This document shows, one piece after another, positions 1-5,278 of a stretch of 5,955 nucleotides of DNA (the stretch's first letter is position 1; every line of letters starts with the position of its first letter). Below the pieces are notes generated by a model. It worked only from the letters and a program-made list of their open reading frames with translations, was not told the DNA's origin and made no database searches. The translations under genes were made by a program, and so were the position numbers. Origin of the DNA: Patescibacteria group bacterium (lineage in GTDB: Bacteria > Patescibacteriota > Patescibacteriia > 2-12-FULL-60-25); NCBI GenBank assembly GCA_018824765.1, contig JAHJFW010000005.1, positions 1 to 5,955 of the forward strand, written 5' to 3'.

Positions 1-1
1 C

Positions 2-1243
2 AAATATTACGGAGCGGCATTAAAGGCTTCTGCGGAAGAAAAGAAAAGGCCGGAACACATAGTTTCTTCAGAGCCGGCTCCGGTGAAACGGAGTAAAATG
101 CCGGTAGTTATTGTAATTGTCGTGTTACTGGCTGGAGTTGCTGGTGGTTTCGTATATTTCAATCGCGATCTGCTGTTCCCGCCCGCGCAGGCTCCCGCGC
201 CAGTGGCAGTTGTCCCGACAGCGCCCCCTCCTCCGCCACTGCCCAGCGCACCGACCAATGCCGAAGCGACCTCCACGAATTCGCAGAGCGTGCTTTTAAG
301 CTGGGTTGATAATTCCGCCAATGAATCAGGATTTCGCATAGAACGTGATTCCGGAGACGGCGTTTTTTCTGCTGTAACAAGTCTGCCTCCTAACAGCACT
401 TCGTTTTTAGATGTTTCCATTGAAGCCGGCAAGACTTATGCCTATAAAGTTTTCGCCTCAAATATTTCAGGCGACAGCGAGTCCAGTAATCCCGCCGCTG
501 CTACAGTACCCATGCCGCCGCCTTTGCCGCCGGAAAAGCCCACGTTGCCGCCAGCAGGCCTGGATTCCGACTCCGACGGCATCACTGACTTGGAAGAGAC
601 TTTGTTCGGCACTGACGTAAGGAATCCGGATACTGACGGAGACGGCTTTTTGGACGGCAACGAGGTTTTTCATCTTTACAATCCGGCTGGTAATGCGCCG
701 GTGCGCTTGTTGGACAGCGCTTTGGTCAAAGTTGAATCAGCGCCGGTCGGTTACTTACTCAGCATACCGACGGCTTGGACCATTACATTGAATACGGTCG
801 ACGGAACGCGGGCGGTAATAGACAGCAAGCACGGAGAGACTTTTGTATTGAGCGTAGAGTCGAATCCGGATAAAAAACCCATTGTTGATTGGTATTTGGA
901 GAAGTATCCCGAGTTTACGGCCGCGGACGTGTTGCAATACCGTTCAAAAGGAGGCTACACCGGCATAATTGGCGCCGACATTTTGAGCACTTTTATTCCA
1001 TGGGGGGACAAAGTGTTTGTTTTGACTTACGATCTGAATGGCGAACCGTTTATAAATTATAGGACGACTTATGCAATGATACTCAACTCGTTAGTTCTTA
1101 GCGGCTTGCCGCAAGTTGCTCCGCCGACAGCCGGCAGCTCCCTGCCGTTTGAACCGTCAGCTACAACCAGCGGAGTAGTGAGCGAGCCTGTGCCGGTTGA
1201 GGCAACAGGAACGGCTGTAACTCCATCTTCTCCAATGCCATGA
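2..1243 (+). CDS. Membrane-anchored FN3 / thrombospondin type 3 repeat protein, 5' partial
   Basis: The frame is open from the window edge, so the 413 visible residues are a C-terminal part. A GTG at 83 has no ribosome binding site and is not convincing as a start. Order (visible numbering): about 32 polar, probably cytoplasmic residues ending in KRSK; one hydrophobic helix at 34-53; a proline-rich linker; a fibronectin type III domain at 81-170 (core SVLLSW, Y-x-Y-K-V-x-A-x-N); a second proline-rich linker; two Asp-rich calcium-binding thrombospondin type 3 repeats at 188-199 and 210-221 (DSDSDGITD, DTDGDGFLD); a globular domain at about 238-368; a Pro/Ser/Thr-rich tail. Basic residues before the helix predict N-in/C-out topology with the domains outside. 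The globular domain vaguely resembles PsbP/MOG1-like folds (YLLSIPTAW, then alternating strands), which is a weak inference. It may serve in surface adhesion or wall contact; the function is unknown. Its stop overlaps the ybeY start (ATGA). Confidence 0.86.
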   Translation, partial: KYYGAALKASAEEKKRPEHIVSSEPAPVKRSKMPVVIVIVVLLAGVAGGFVYFNRDLLFPPAQAPAPVAVVPTAPPPPPLPSAPTNAEATSTNSQSVLLSWVDNSANESGFRIERDSGDGVFSAVTSLPPNSTSFLDVSIEAGKTYAYKVFASNISGDSESSNPAAATVPMPPPLPPEKPTLPPAGLDSDSDGITDLEETLFGTDVRNPDTDGDGFLDGNEVFHLYNPAGNAPVRLLDSALVKVESAPVGYLLSIPTAWTITLNTVDGTRAVIDSKHGETFVLSVESNPDKKPIVDWYLEKYPEFTAADVLQYRSKGGYTGIIGADILSTFIPWGDKVFVLTYDLNGEPFINYRTTYAMILNSLVLSGLPQVAPPTAGSSLPFEPSATTSGVVSEPVPVEATGTAVTPSSPMP

Positions 1244-1653
1244 TTAGAGTAAATGTTTCAGGCAGAGTTCCGGCGCGGCTGAAAAGCGGGTTGCTTGAAC
1301 GCGCAATTCGCGAGACTTTTAAAGCGGCGCGCCGGAGACCGAGAGGGGAAGTGGCAGTGCGATTTGTTTCCGATAACGACATAAAAAGCCTGAACCGCTT
1401 ATATCGCGGGATTAACAAGCCCACGGATGTCCTGTCTTTTTCAGCCGAGCCGCCGGTTGACTGGGGGGATGTGATAATTGCAGCGGCTTTTGCAAAGAAA
1501 GAGGCGTCTCTTCGCGGCGTACCCATGGCAGAAGAATTGGTCAGGCTTGCTGTTCATGGCGTACTGCACTTGATGGGCTATGACCACGTATTGAAAAAAG
1601 AGGGGACGCGGATGCTCGCTTTGCAGGAAAAGGTCGTGTCCAATGTTTTCTAA
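1240..1653 (+). CDS. ybeY: Endoribonuclease YbeY (rRNA maturation factor)
   Basis: A single-strand-specific, metal-dependent endoribonuclease of the UPF0054 family that acts in the cytoplasm on 16S rRNA 3'-end maturation and ribosome quality control. The 137-residue product is slightly short for the family, which is usually about 150. The zinc-binding signature HGVLHLMGYDH is complete, with ligands H106, H110 and H116. The upstream family block is also present (LNRLYRGINKPTDVLSF, residues 51-67), including the conserved Arg (R56) that matches E. coli R59, as is a GDVII strand at 76-80. The ATG at 1240 overlaps the previous gene's TGA in an ATGA, so translation is probably coupled. No Shine-Dalgarno sequence is visible inside the upstream coding region. 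ybeY next to dgkA is also seen in Firmicutes, where era usually follows; era is absent here. Confidence 0.97.
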   Translation: MIRVNVSGRVPARLKSGLLERAIRETFKAARRRPRGEVAVRFVSDNDIKSLNRLYRGINKPTDVLSFSAEPPVDWGDVIIAAAFAKKEASLRGVPMAEELVRLAVHGVLHLMGYDHVLKKEGTRMLALQEKVVSNVF

Positions 1654-1684
1654 GCCTCATAGTTCAAATTTGATAGCGACTAAA

Positions 1685-1772
1685 ATGAAATTCCAAATTC
1701 CAAGCACCAAATCCCAAACAAATCTCAATTACCAAAATCTCAAACGTTTTGGACATTCAGACATTGGAATTT
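1685..1772. repeat. Intergenic palindromic repeat, copy A (half element)
   Basis: This 88-bp segment fills most of the ybeY-dgkA gap. It matches 2163-2250 at 82 of 88 positions with no gaps, in the same orientation, 478 bp away. It starts ATGAAATTCCAAATTCC and is centred on CAAACGTTTTG, around which the inner arms pair weakly (AAATCTCAAT with ATTGGAATTT). The outer right arm present in copy B is missing here; the sequence after 1772 is unrelated A-rich DNA leading to dgkA. It looks like a dispersed, mobilisable intergenic repeat, but no transposase or target duplication is visible. Confidence 0.85.
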
Positions 1773-1785
1773 ATCTAAAAATAGT

Positions 1786-2157
1786 ATGTTGTTGAATTCG
1801 CTTAAACACAGTTTTGAACACGCTTGGCGCGGCCTGTGTTTGGCTTTTCGGACAGAGCGGAGTTTTAGGATTCAGACTGTTGCAGGCGTCGTAGTTTTTG
1901 CCGTAATGCTGATTGCTCCGTTGTCGGAATTCGAACGCGCGGTTTTGTTATTAGCGATAGCGGCGGTAATTGTGCTAGAATTACTGAACAGCGCGGTTGA
2001 ACGGATGGTGGATCTGTTTAAGCCGCGGCTTAGCCAATACGTTGGCGACATTAAAGACCTGATGTCAGCCGCGGTTTTAGCGGCGTCTATTTTTGCGGCT
2101 ATTATCGGTTTTTTCATATTATGGCCGCATTTGAGCGGGATGTTGGTTAGATTTTAG
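1786..2157 (+). CDS. dgkA: Diacylglycerol / undecaprenol kinase, DgkA family
   Basis: A small integral membrane lipid kinase. In Gram-positive relatives this family phosphorylates undecaprenol, recycling the lipid carrier for peptidoglycan and other glycans; in E. coli it uses diacylglycerol. The substrate here cannot be read from sequence. The 123 residues are full family length. Three membrane segments are visible at about 31-47, 51-68 and 93-113. Active-site residues line up with E. coli DgkA: E24 in the first amphipathic part (FRTERSFR), E65, N68 and E72 in ELLNSAVE, and K90-D91 in KDLMSAAVL. The start is the ATG at 1786, immediately before LLNSLKHSFEHAWRG, where the family normally begins; no ribosome binding site precedes it. 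It lies 132 bp from ybeY and 135 bp from ftsA, with a repeat on each side, and no terminator is seen in either gap, so co-transcription remains likely. Confidence 0.95.
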   Translation: MLLNSLKHSFEHAWRGLCLAFRTERSFRIQTVAGVVVFAVMLIAPLSEFERAVLLLAIAAVIVLELLNSAVERMVDLFKPRLSQYVGDIKDLMSAAVLAASIFAAIIGFFILWPHLSGMLVRF

Positions 2158-2162
2158 AAAGT

Positions 2163-2283
2163 ATGAAATTCCAAATTCCAAGCACCAAATCCCAAACAAA
2201 TCCCAATTACCAAAATCCAAAACGTTTAGGATATTCGGACATTGGAATTTGTTTGGAATTTGGAATTTGGTGCTTGGAATTTT
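2163..2283. repeat. Intergenic palindromic repeat, copy B (complete element)
   Basis: This is the full version of the ybeY-dgkA repeat. The first 88 bp match copy A at 82 of 88 positions; a further 33 bp supply the outer right arm. The arms 2173-2190 and 2265-2282 are perfect 18-bp inverted repeats (right arm ATTTGGTGCTTGGAATTT). The centre, ATCCAAAACGTTTAGGAT, is itself a near palindrome around 2223/2224. In RNA this would form a long, bulged hairpin ending 9 nt before the ftsA ATG, where it could affect ftsA translation or be cut by a double-strand RNase. That role is inference. Elements of this A/T-rich type are frequent between genes in parcubacterial genomes. Confidence 0.9.
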
Positions 2284-2292
2284 ATTGTGGGT

Positions 2293-3561
2293 ATGAAAGA
2301 TAGGTTGATAGTCGGACTCGATCTTGGGTCATCAACTCTGCGCTTGGCAATCGGGCAGATGAGTTTTACGACTGAAAAAAAACCTTTATTGAATGTAATA
2401 GGATTGGTCGAGTCGCCGTCCCAAGGGTTTTCAAAAGGATGCGTCAGCTCGCTTGAAGATGCGGTTTCTTCAATTTCCGCAATTTTGGAAAGCGCGGAAC
2501 GATTGGTGGGAGCGCCGATCCAGGAGGCTTATGTCGGCATCGGAGGAACGCATATTTCGGTTCAGGAGGCCAAAGGCGTTATAGGCGTATCAAGGACTGA
2601 CGGCGATATCCGGCCGGATGATGTGGCTAGGGCGTTGGAATCGGCTCGAGCTTTTGCAAATCCCGCCAATCAGGAGATTTTGCATGTTTTACCGTGTGAT
2701 TTTTGCGTGGATGGGCAGTGCGGAATCAAGGATCCGATCGGAATGCAAGGAATTCGTTTGGAAGCGCATGTGAATATCGTGCATGGGCTGTCCAGCCATG
2801 TGCGCAATATAACGAAAGCGGTATTTCGTACCGGTGTTGATATAAGCGAATTGGTTTACTCGCCATTGGCGGCAATGGAAGCTGTTACACAGCCGCGCCA
2901 ACGCGAGTTGGGCGTTTGCGTATTATCCATCGGAGCTTCAACCACTGGCTTGTGCGTGTATGAAGAAGGGGAGCTTTTGCATGCCGCGACATTGCCGATT
3001 GGAGCCGACCACATTACGTCTGATGTCGCCATAGGTCTGCGCGTGGCCTTGGATGTCGCCGAAAATATAAAGGTGGCGCATGGAAACACGGTTTCCATTG
3101 AAGTGAACGATCGCGACCGGATAGATGTCTTGGATTTTGGAGGCGATCAATCTGAAATCGTTTCATTACAATATGTGAGTGAGATTATTGAAGCGCGTGT
3201 AGAAGAGCTGTTCGAAATGGTCGAAGGCGAACTGAAAAAAATTGATCGTGCCGGAATGTTGCCGGCCGGAGTAGTGTTGACCGGAGGCGGCTCAAAGTTG
3301 CCGGGGATGGTGGAGGTGGCTAAACGGGTTCTGCAGCTCCCTTGCGCAGTCGGTTCAGCGACAGCTCAGAGTTCAATGCCGGAATTGGCGCATGACCCTT
3401 CTTACAGCACGGCTGTCGGTTTGGTGTTGTGGGGTTTTGAATCCGAAAAACAGATGCATTCGATTCGGCGGCCATGGTCATCCGGAGCTGACGGCGGAAG
3501 GACAATGTTTTCAAAAATTACCGGACCGTTGAAAAAAGTTTTTAAGAGTTTCATGCCGTAG
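2293..3561 (+). CDS. ftsA: Cell division protein FtsA
   Basis: An actin-like ATP-binding protein that tethers FtsZ filaments to the cytoplasmic membrane at the division site. The 422 residues are normal length. Visible parts: phosphate-1 loop GLDLGSSTLRLAIG (8-21); the FtsA-specific 1C/SHS2 region with VGIGGTHI (81-88); the phosphate-2 region VLSIGASTTGLCVY (210-223), which departs from the DIGGGT-type consensus; the adenosine motif GVVLTGGGSKLPG (326-338); and a C-terminal amphipathic helix FSKITGPLKKVFKSF (406-420), the expected membrane anchor. The ATG at 2293 is chosen because MKDRLIVGLDLG is the normal N terminus. The frame stays open upstream to a TTG at 2242, but those 17 codons are repeat sequence. 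Only a weak GTGGG precedes the ATG. ftsZ follows after 320 bp rather than directly. Confidence 0.96.
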   Translation: MKDRLIVGLDLGSSTLRLAIGQMSFTTEKKPLLNVIGLVESPSQGFSKGCVSSLEDAVSSISAILESAERLVGAPIQEAYVGIGGTHISVQEAKGVIGVSRTDGDIRPDDVARALESARAFANPANQEILHVLPCDFCVDGQCGIKDPIGMQGIRLEAHVNIVHGLSSHVRNITKAVFRTGVDISELVYSPLAAMEAVTQPRQRELGVCVLSIGASTTGLCVYEEGELLHAATLPIGADHITSDVAIGLRVALDVAENIKVAHGNTVSIEVNDRDRIDVLDFGGDQSEIVSLQYVSEIIEARVEELFEMVEGELKKIDRAGMLPAGVVLTGGGSKLPGMVEVAKRVLQLPCAVGSATAQSSMPELAHDPSYSTAVGLVLWGFESEKQMHSIRRPWSSGADGGRTMFSKITGPLKKVFKSFMP

Positions 3562-3611
3562 TTAGAATCTAGGGATTAGAATCTAGAATCTAGGCATGAA
3601 AAGAAATATTT

Positions 3612-3629
3612 CCTGAGCGGAGTCGAAGG
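3612..3629. repeat. CCTGAGCGGAGTCGAAGG dispersed-repeat string
   Basis: An 18-bp G/C-rich string inside an A/T-rich gap, with different composition from its surroundings and complementary ends (CCT/AGG). I recall closely similar strings recurring between genes in many unrelated environmental bacterial genomes, but this cannot be checked from one copy here. Confidence 0.4.
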
Positions 3630-3694
3630 ATTACCGATCAATCATTTTCCACTTAACCATTACCGGTTAATAGAATCTAGAGTCTGTAATCAGG

Positions 3695-3724
3695 AAAAAT
3701 ACCCTAAGAATTGGGTATTTTTTT
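3695..3724 (+). terminator. Rho-independent terminator downstream of ftsA
   Basis: A perfect 10-bp stem, AAAAATACCC (3695-3704) with GGGTATTTTT (3713-3722), encloses an 8-nt loop, and the T run covers 3718-3724. The A run on the left side makes the structure nearly symmetric, so it could also stop transcription from the opposite strand. It lies 133 bp after the ftsA stop and upstream of the ftsZ promoter, so it probably ends the ybeY-dgkA-ftsA transcript. Confidence 0.78.
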
Positions 3725-3750
3725 ATTAACCTAGATTCCAGATTCTAGAT

Positions 3751-3780
3751 TCTTTTCGTAGTGCATCTTTTCGTAGTGCC
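3751..3780. repeat. 15-bp tandem duplication next to the ftsZ promoter
   Basis: TCTTTTCGTAGTGC occurs at 3751-3764 and again at 3766-3779, a period of 15 bp with only the last base differing (A then C). The second copy ends one base before the TTGACG hexamer. It may be a slippage product or a paired binding site for a regulator; neither can be decided here. Confidence 0.75.
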
Positions 3781-3809
3781 TTGACGATATCCGTGCGCGT
3801 TTGTATCCT
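3781..3809 (+). promoter_or_regulatory. Probable sigma70-type promoter of ftsZ
   Basis: TTGACG (3781-3786, five of six to the -35 consensus) is followed by an optimal 17-bp spacer and TATCCT (3804-3809, four of six to the -10 consensus). Transcription would start near 3816, giving a leader of about 65 nt before the ftsZ ATG. The position just after a strong terminator supports the call. Confidence 0.6.
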
Positions 3810-3853
3810 CTTATTAACACAGAGAACAATTTTTTGCTTCATTAAACGTTTCA

Positions 3854-3881
3854 ATGATTACTAATAGTATTCAATAATCAT
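3854..3881 (+). promoter_or_regulatory. A/T-rich palindrome abutting the ftsZ start codon
   Basis: ATGATTA (3854-3860) and TAATCAT (3875-3881) are perfect 7-bp inverted repeats, with a smaller AATA/TATT pair inside. The right arm ends at the base before the ftsZ ATG, where a ribosome binding site would normally lie. It could be a weak RNA hairpin limiting initiation or an operator. Chance is possible in such A/T-rich DNA. Confidence 0.35.
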
Positions 3882-5177
3882 ATGGCCGAGATAAATCCTC
3901 CTATCGAAACCTTCGCAAAAATTAAAGTTGTCGGCGTGGGCGGCTCCGGCGGTTCGGCGATCAACCGTATGATTGCATCAAAGATTCGCGGCGTTGAATT
4001 TATTGCGATGAATACCGATGTCCAAGCCCTGCATCACAGTCAGGCCAGCGTTAAACTCCATATTGGAAAAACTGTAACGCGCGGTTTGGGAGCGGGCATG
4101 GATCCGGAAATAGGTTCGCGGGCGGCTGAAGAAAGCCATAATGAAATTAGTGAAGTTTTGAAGGGGGCGGATATGGTTTTTATCACTTGTGGTTTGGGAG
4201 GTGGTACAGGTTCTGGGGCCGGCCCTAGAATCGCCGCCATATCGCAGGAGTTGGGTGCATTGACCGTCGGTGTAGTAACAAGGCCGTTCATGTTTGAAGG
4301 GGCGCAACGCAAAATTATCGCAGACGAGGCATATGAGGCGATGTCTGAAGCGGTTGATACGATGATTACGATTCCGAATGATAGAATTTTGCAGATCATC
4401 GACCGCAAGACTTCTTTGCTTGATGCATTTGAGATTGTTGACGATGTGTTACGGCAAGGCGTGCAGGGCATTTCCGAACTCATCACCGTTCCCGGTTTGA
4501 TTAATGTTGACTTTGCCGATGTGCGTTCGATTATGTCCAACCGCGGTTCGTCTTTGATGGGCATCGGCCGTGGCAACGGAGAAAACAGGGCGGCTGAAGC
4601 GGCGAAAAGCGCTATTGCTTCGCCGCTTTTGGAGGTTTCAATTGACGGCGCCAAAGGCATCTTGTTCACCATTACCGGCGGTTCCAATCTTGGCATGTAT
4701 GAAGTTTCCGAAGCCGCCAAAGTCATCACCCAATCGGCTGATCCGCAGGCCAAGATTATTTTCGGCGCTATTATTGATGAAGCGATGAAGGACGAAGTTA
4801 AGATTACGGTTATCGCCACCGGCTTTGACGGACGGCCCGAAAGACCGAGATCGAAATCCGTATTAGCCTCCGGCACTTATGCACCGCCGCGTCCGCTTGA
4901 TTTGGAGCGGTTACCGTTTTCAGCCAGATCTGCCGCATCGGCCAAACCGGCGGAGCCTAAGTTTCAGCCACAGCAGGCTGTCGAGGTTTCGGAAGAGGCT
5001 TTTAAACCGCTTGAAGCGACTCCGGCTCCGCGACAACCGCATGTTCAAACGCCGACCTATGCGCCGCCGCAGCCTCCGAAACCACAAACAACGCCACCGC
5101 CGGTCAGGGTTCAGGCTAAAGACAGCGCTGAAGAGGATTTCGAGATACCAACTTTTATAAGGAAGAAGATGATGTGA
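3882..5177 (+). CDS. ftsZ: Cell division protein FtsZ
   Basis: A tubulin-like GTPase that polymerises into the Z ring at midcell and recruits the division machinery; FtsA is its membrane tether. The 431 residues contain the whole architecture. The nucleotide-binding domain spans about 12-185, with VGVGGSGGSAINRM at the first loop and the tubulin signature GGGTGSG at 106-112. The T7 loop NVDFADV (208-214) supplies the catalytic acidic residues D210 and D213 that complete GTP hydrolysis in the neighbouring subunit. The second domain runs to ATGFDG (312-317). A Pro/Ala-rich disordered linker of about 100 residues follows, then the C-terminal peptide DFEIPTFIRKK (419-429) that binds FtsA. After the signature the usual Ala-Ala-Pro reads Gly-Ala-Gly-Pro-Arg (112-116). 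The start fits the family; no Shine-Dalgarno sequence is present. It probably has its own promoter. Confidence 0.99.
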   Translation: MAEINPPIETFAKIKVVGVGGSGGSAINRMIASKIRGVEFIAMNTDVQALHHSQASVKLHIGKTVTRGLGAGMDPEIGSRAAEESHNEISEVLKGADMVFITCGLGGGTGSGAGPRIAAISQELGALTVGVVTRPFMFEGAQRKIIADEAYEAMSEAVDTMITIPNDRILQIIDRKTSLLDAFEIVDDVLRQGVQGISELITVPGLINVDFADVRSIMSNRGSSLMGIGRGNGENRAAEAAKSAIASPLLEVSIDGAKGILFTITGGSNLGMYEVSEAAKVITQSADPQAKIIFGAIIDEAMKDEVKITVIATGFDGRPERPRSKSVLASGTYAPPRPLDLERLPFSARSAASAKPAEPKFQPQQAVEVSEEAFKPLEATPAPRQPHVQTPTYAPPQPPKPQTTPPPVRVQAKDSAEEDFEIPTFIRKKMM

Positions 5178-5195
5178 GAAGGCGAAATCAAATTT

Positions 5196-5259
5196 TCAAT
5201 ATCCAATTTTCAATGTATTTGAAATCCCTGTTGTTTTAAAATTGGAAATTGGAAATTGA
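5196..5259. repeat. Inverted repeat between ftsZ and nrdR
   Basis: Arms 5196-5214 (TCAATATCCAATTTTCAAT) and 5241-5259 (ATTGGAAATTGGAAATTGA) are complementary at 17 of 19 positions, and one of the two exceptions is a G-U wobble in RNA. The loop is 26 nt. This is a second palindromic family, distinct from the copies beside dgkA. The right arm is followed by a T-rich stretch, so weak termination is possible, but the stem is almost all A-T. Confidence 0.75.
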
Positions 5260-5271
5260 ATATTGTATATT
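5242..5271 (+). promoter_or_regulatory. Candidate promoter of nrdR
   Basis: TTGGAA (5242-5247, four of six) and TATATT (5266-5271, five of six) are separated by 18 bp. The predicted transcript would start at or next to the nrdR ATG, making the message leaderless, which fits the missing ribosome binding site. The -35 lies inside the repeat arm. A/T-rich DNA gives many chance matches, so this is tentative. Confidence 0.3.
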
Positions 5272-5278
5272 TTTATAT

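Larger units (their letters stand above)
3565..3752. repeat. GAATCTAG inverted-repeat element enclosing a terminator
   Basis: GAATCTAG occurs four times forward (starting at 3565, 3579, 3586 and 3673) and twice inverted (3731 and 3745). GAATCTAGAATCT at 3579-3591 is a perfect 13-bp inverted repeat of 3740-3752, and AGG/CCT continue the pairing inward after a 7-nt bulge. The arms enclose about 150 bp that contain the terminator hairpin. It resembles a small non-autonomous palindromic element, but no target-site duplication is obvious, so mobility is inference. Confidence 0.7.
3562..3881. other. 320-bp ftsA-ftsZ intergenic region
   Basis: No gene is supported in this gap on either strand. From left to right it holds a GAATCTAG-rich left arm, a CCTGAGCGGAGTCGAAGG string, a small TTAACC/GGTTAA palindrome (3653-3670), another GAATCTAG copy, a strong terminator, the GAATCTAG right arm in inverted orientation, a 15-bp tandem duplication, the probable ftsZ promoter and an A/T-rich leader. 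The gap therefore appears to end one transcription unit and start the next. Confidence 0.8.

Noticed and set aside
83..85. GTG as the start codon of the FN3 protein
   Set aside because: The frame is open upstream to the window edge with ordinary coding composition, and no ribosome binding site precedes the GTG. A 5' partial gene fits better.
7..432. A 141-codon minus-strand open frame at the left edge
   Set aside because: Its Gly/Ala-rich low-complexity stretch is the complement of the proline-rich linker of the FN3 protein; there is no independent support.
1749..1777. A possible dgkA promoter, TTGGAC then TATCTA with 17-bp spacing
   Set aside because: The -10 matches only three of six positions and the -35 lies inside repeat sequence, so it is not distinguishable from chance.
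1685..1795. A 36-codon open frame starting MKFQIPSTKSQ in repeat copy A, and a 46-codon counterpart at 2163-2303 in copy B
   Set aside because: The frame stays open because the repeat lacks stops in it. Of the five codons that differ between copies across the shared 88 bp, four change the amino acid (Leu to Pro twice, Phe to Leu, His to Tyr) and one is silent, which is not protein-level constraint. Copy B's frame also runs into ftsA out of frame.
1685..2283. The two dgkA-flanking repeats as the start of a CRISPR array
   Set aside because: There are only two copies, 478 bp apart with a gene between them; the unit is 88 bp and no cas gene is present.
4040..4876. A 278-codon open frame on the minus strand inside ftsZ
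   Set aside because: It lies wholly antisense to an unmistakable ftsZ, shows no recognisable domain, and is explained by codon bias of the sense gene.
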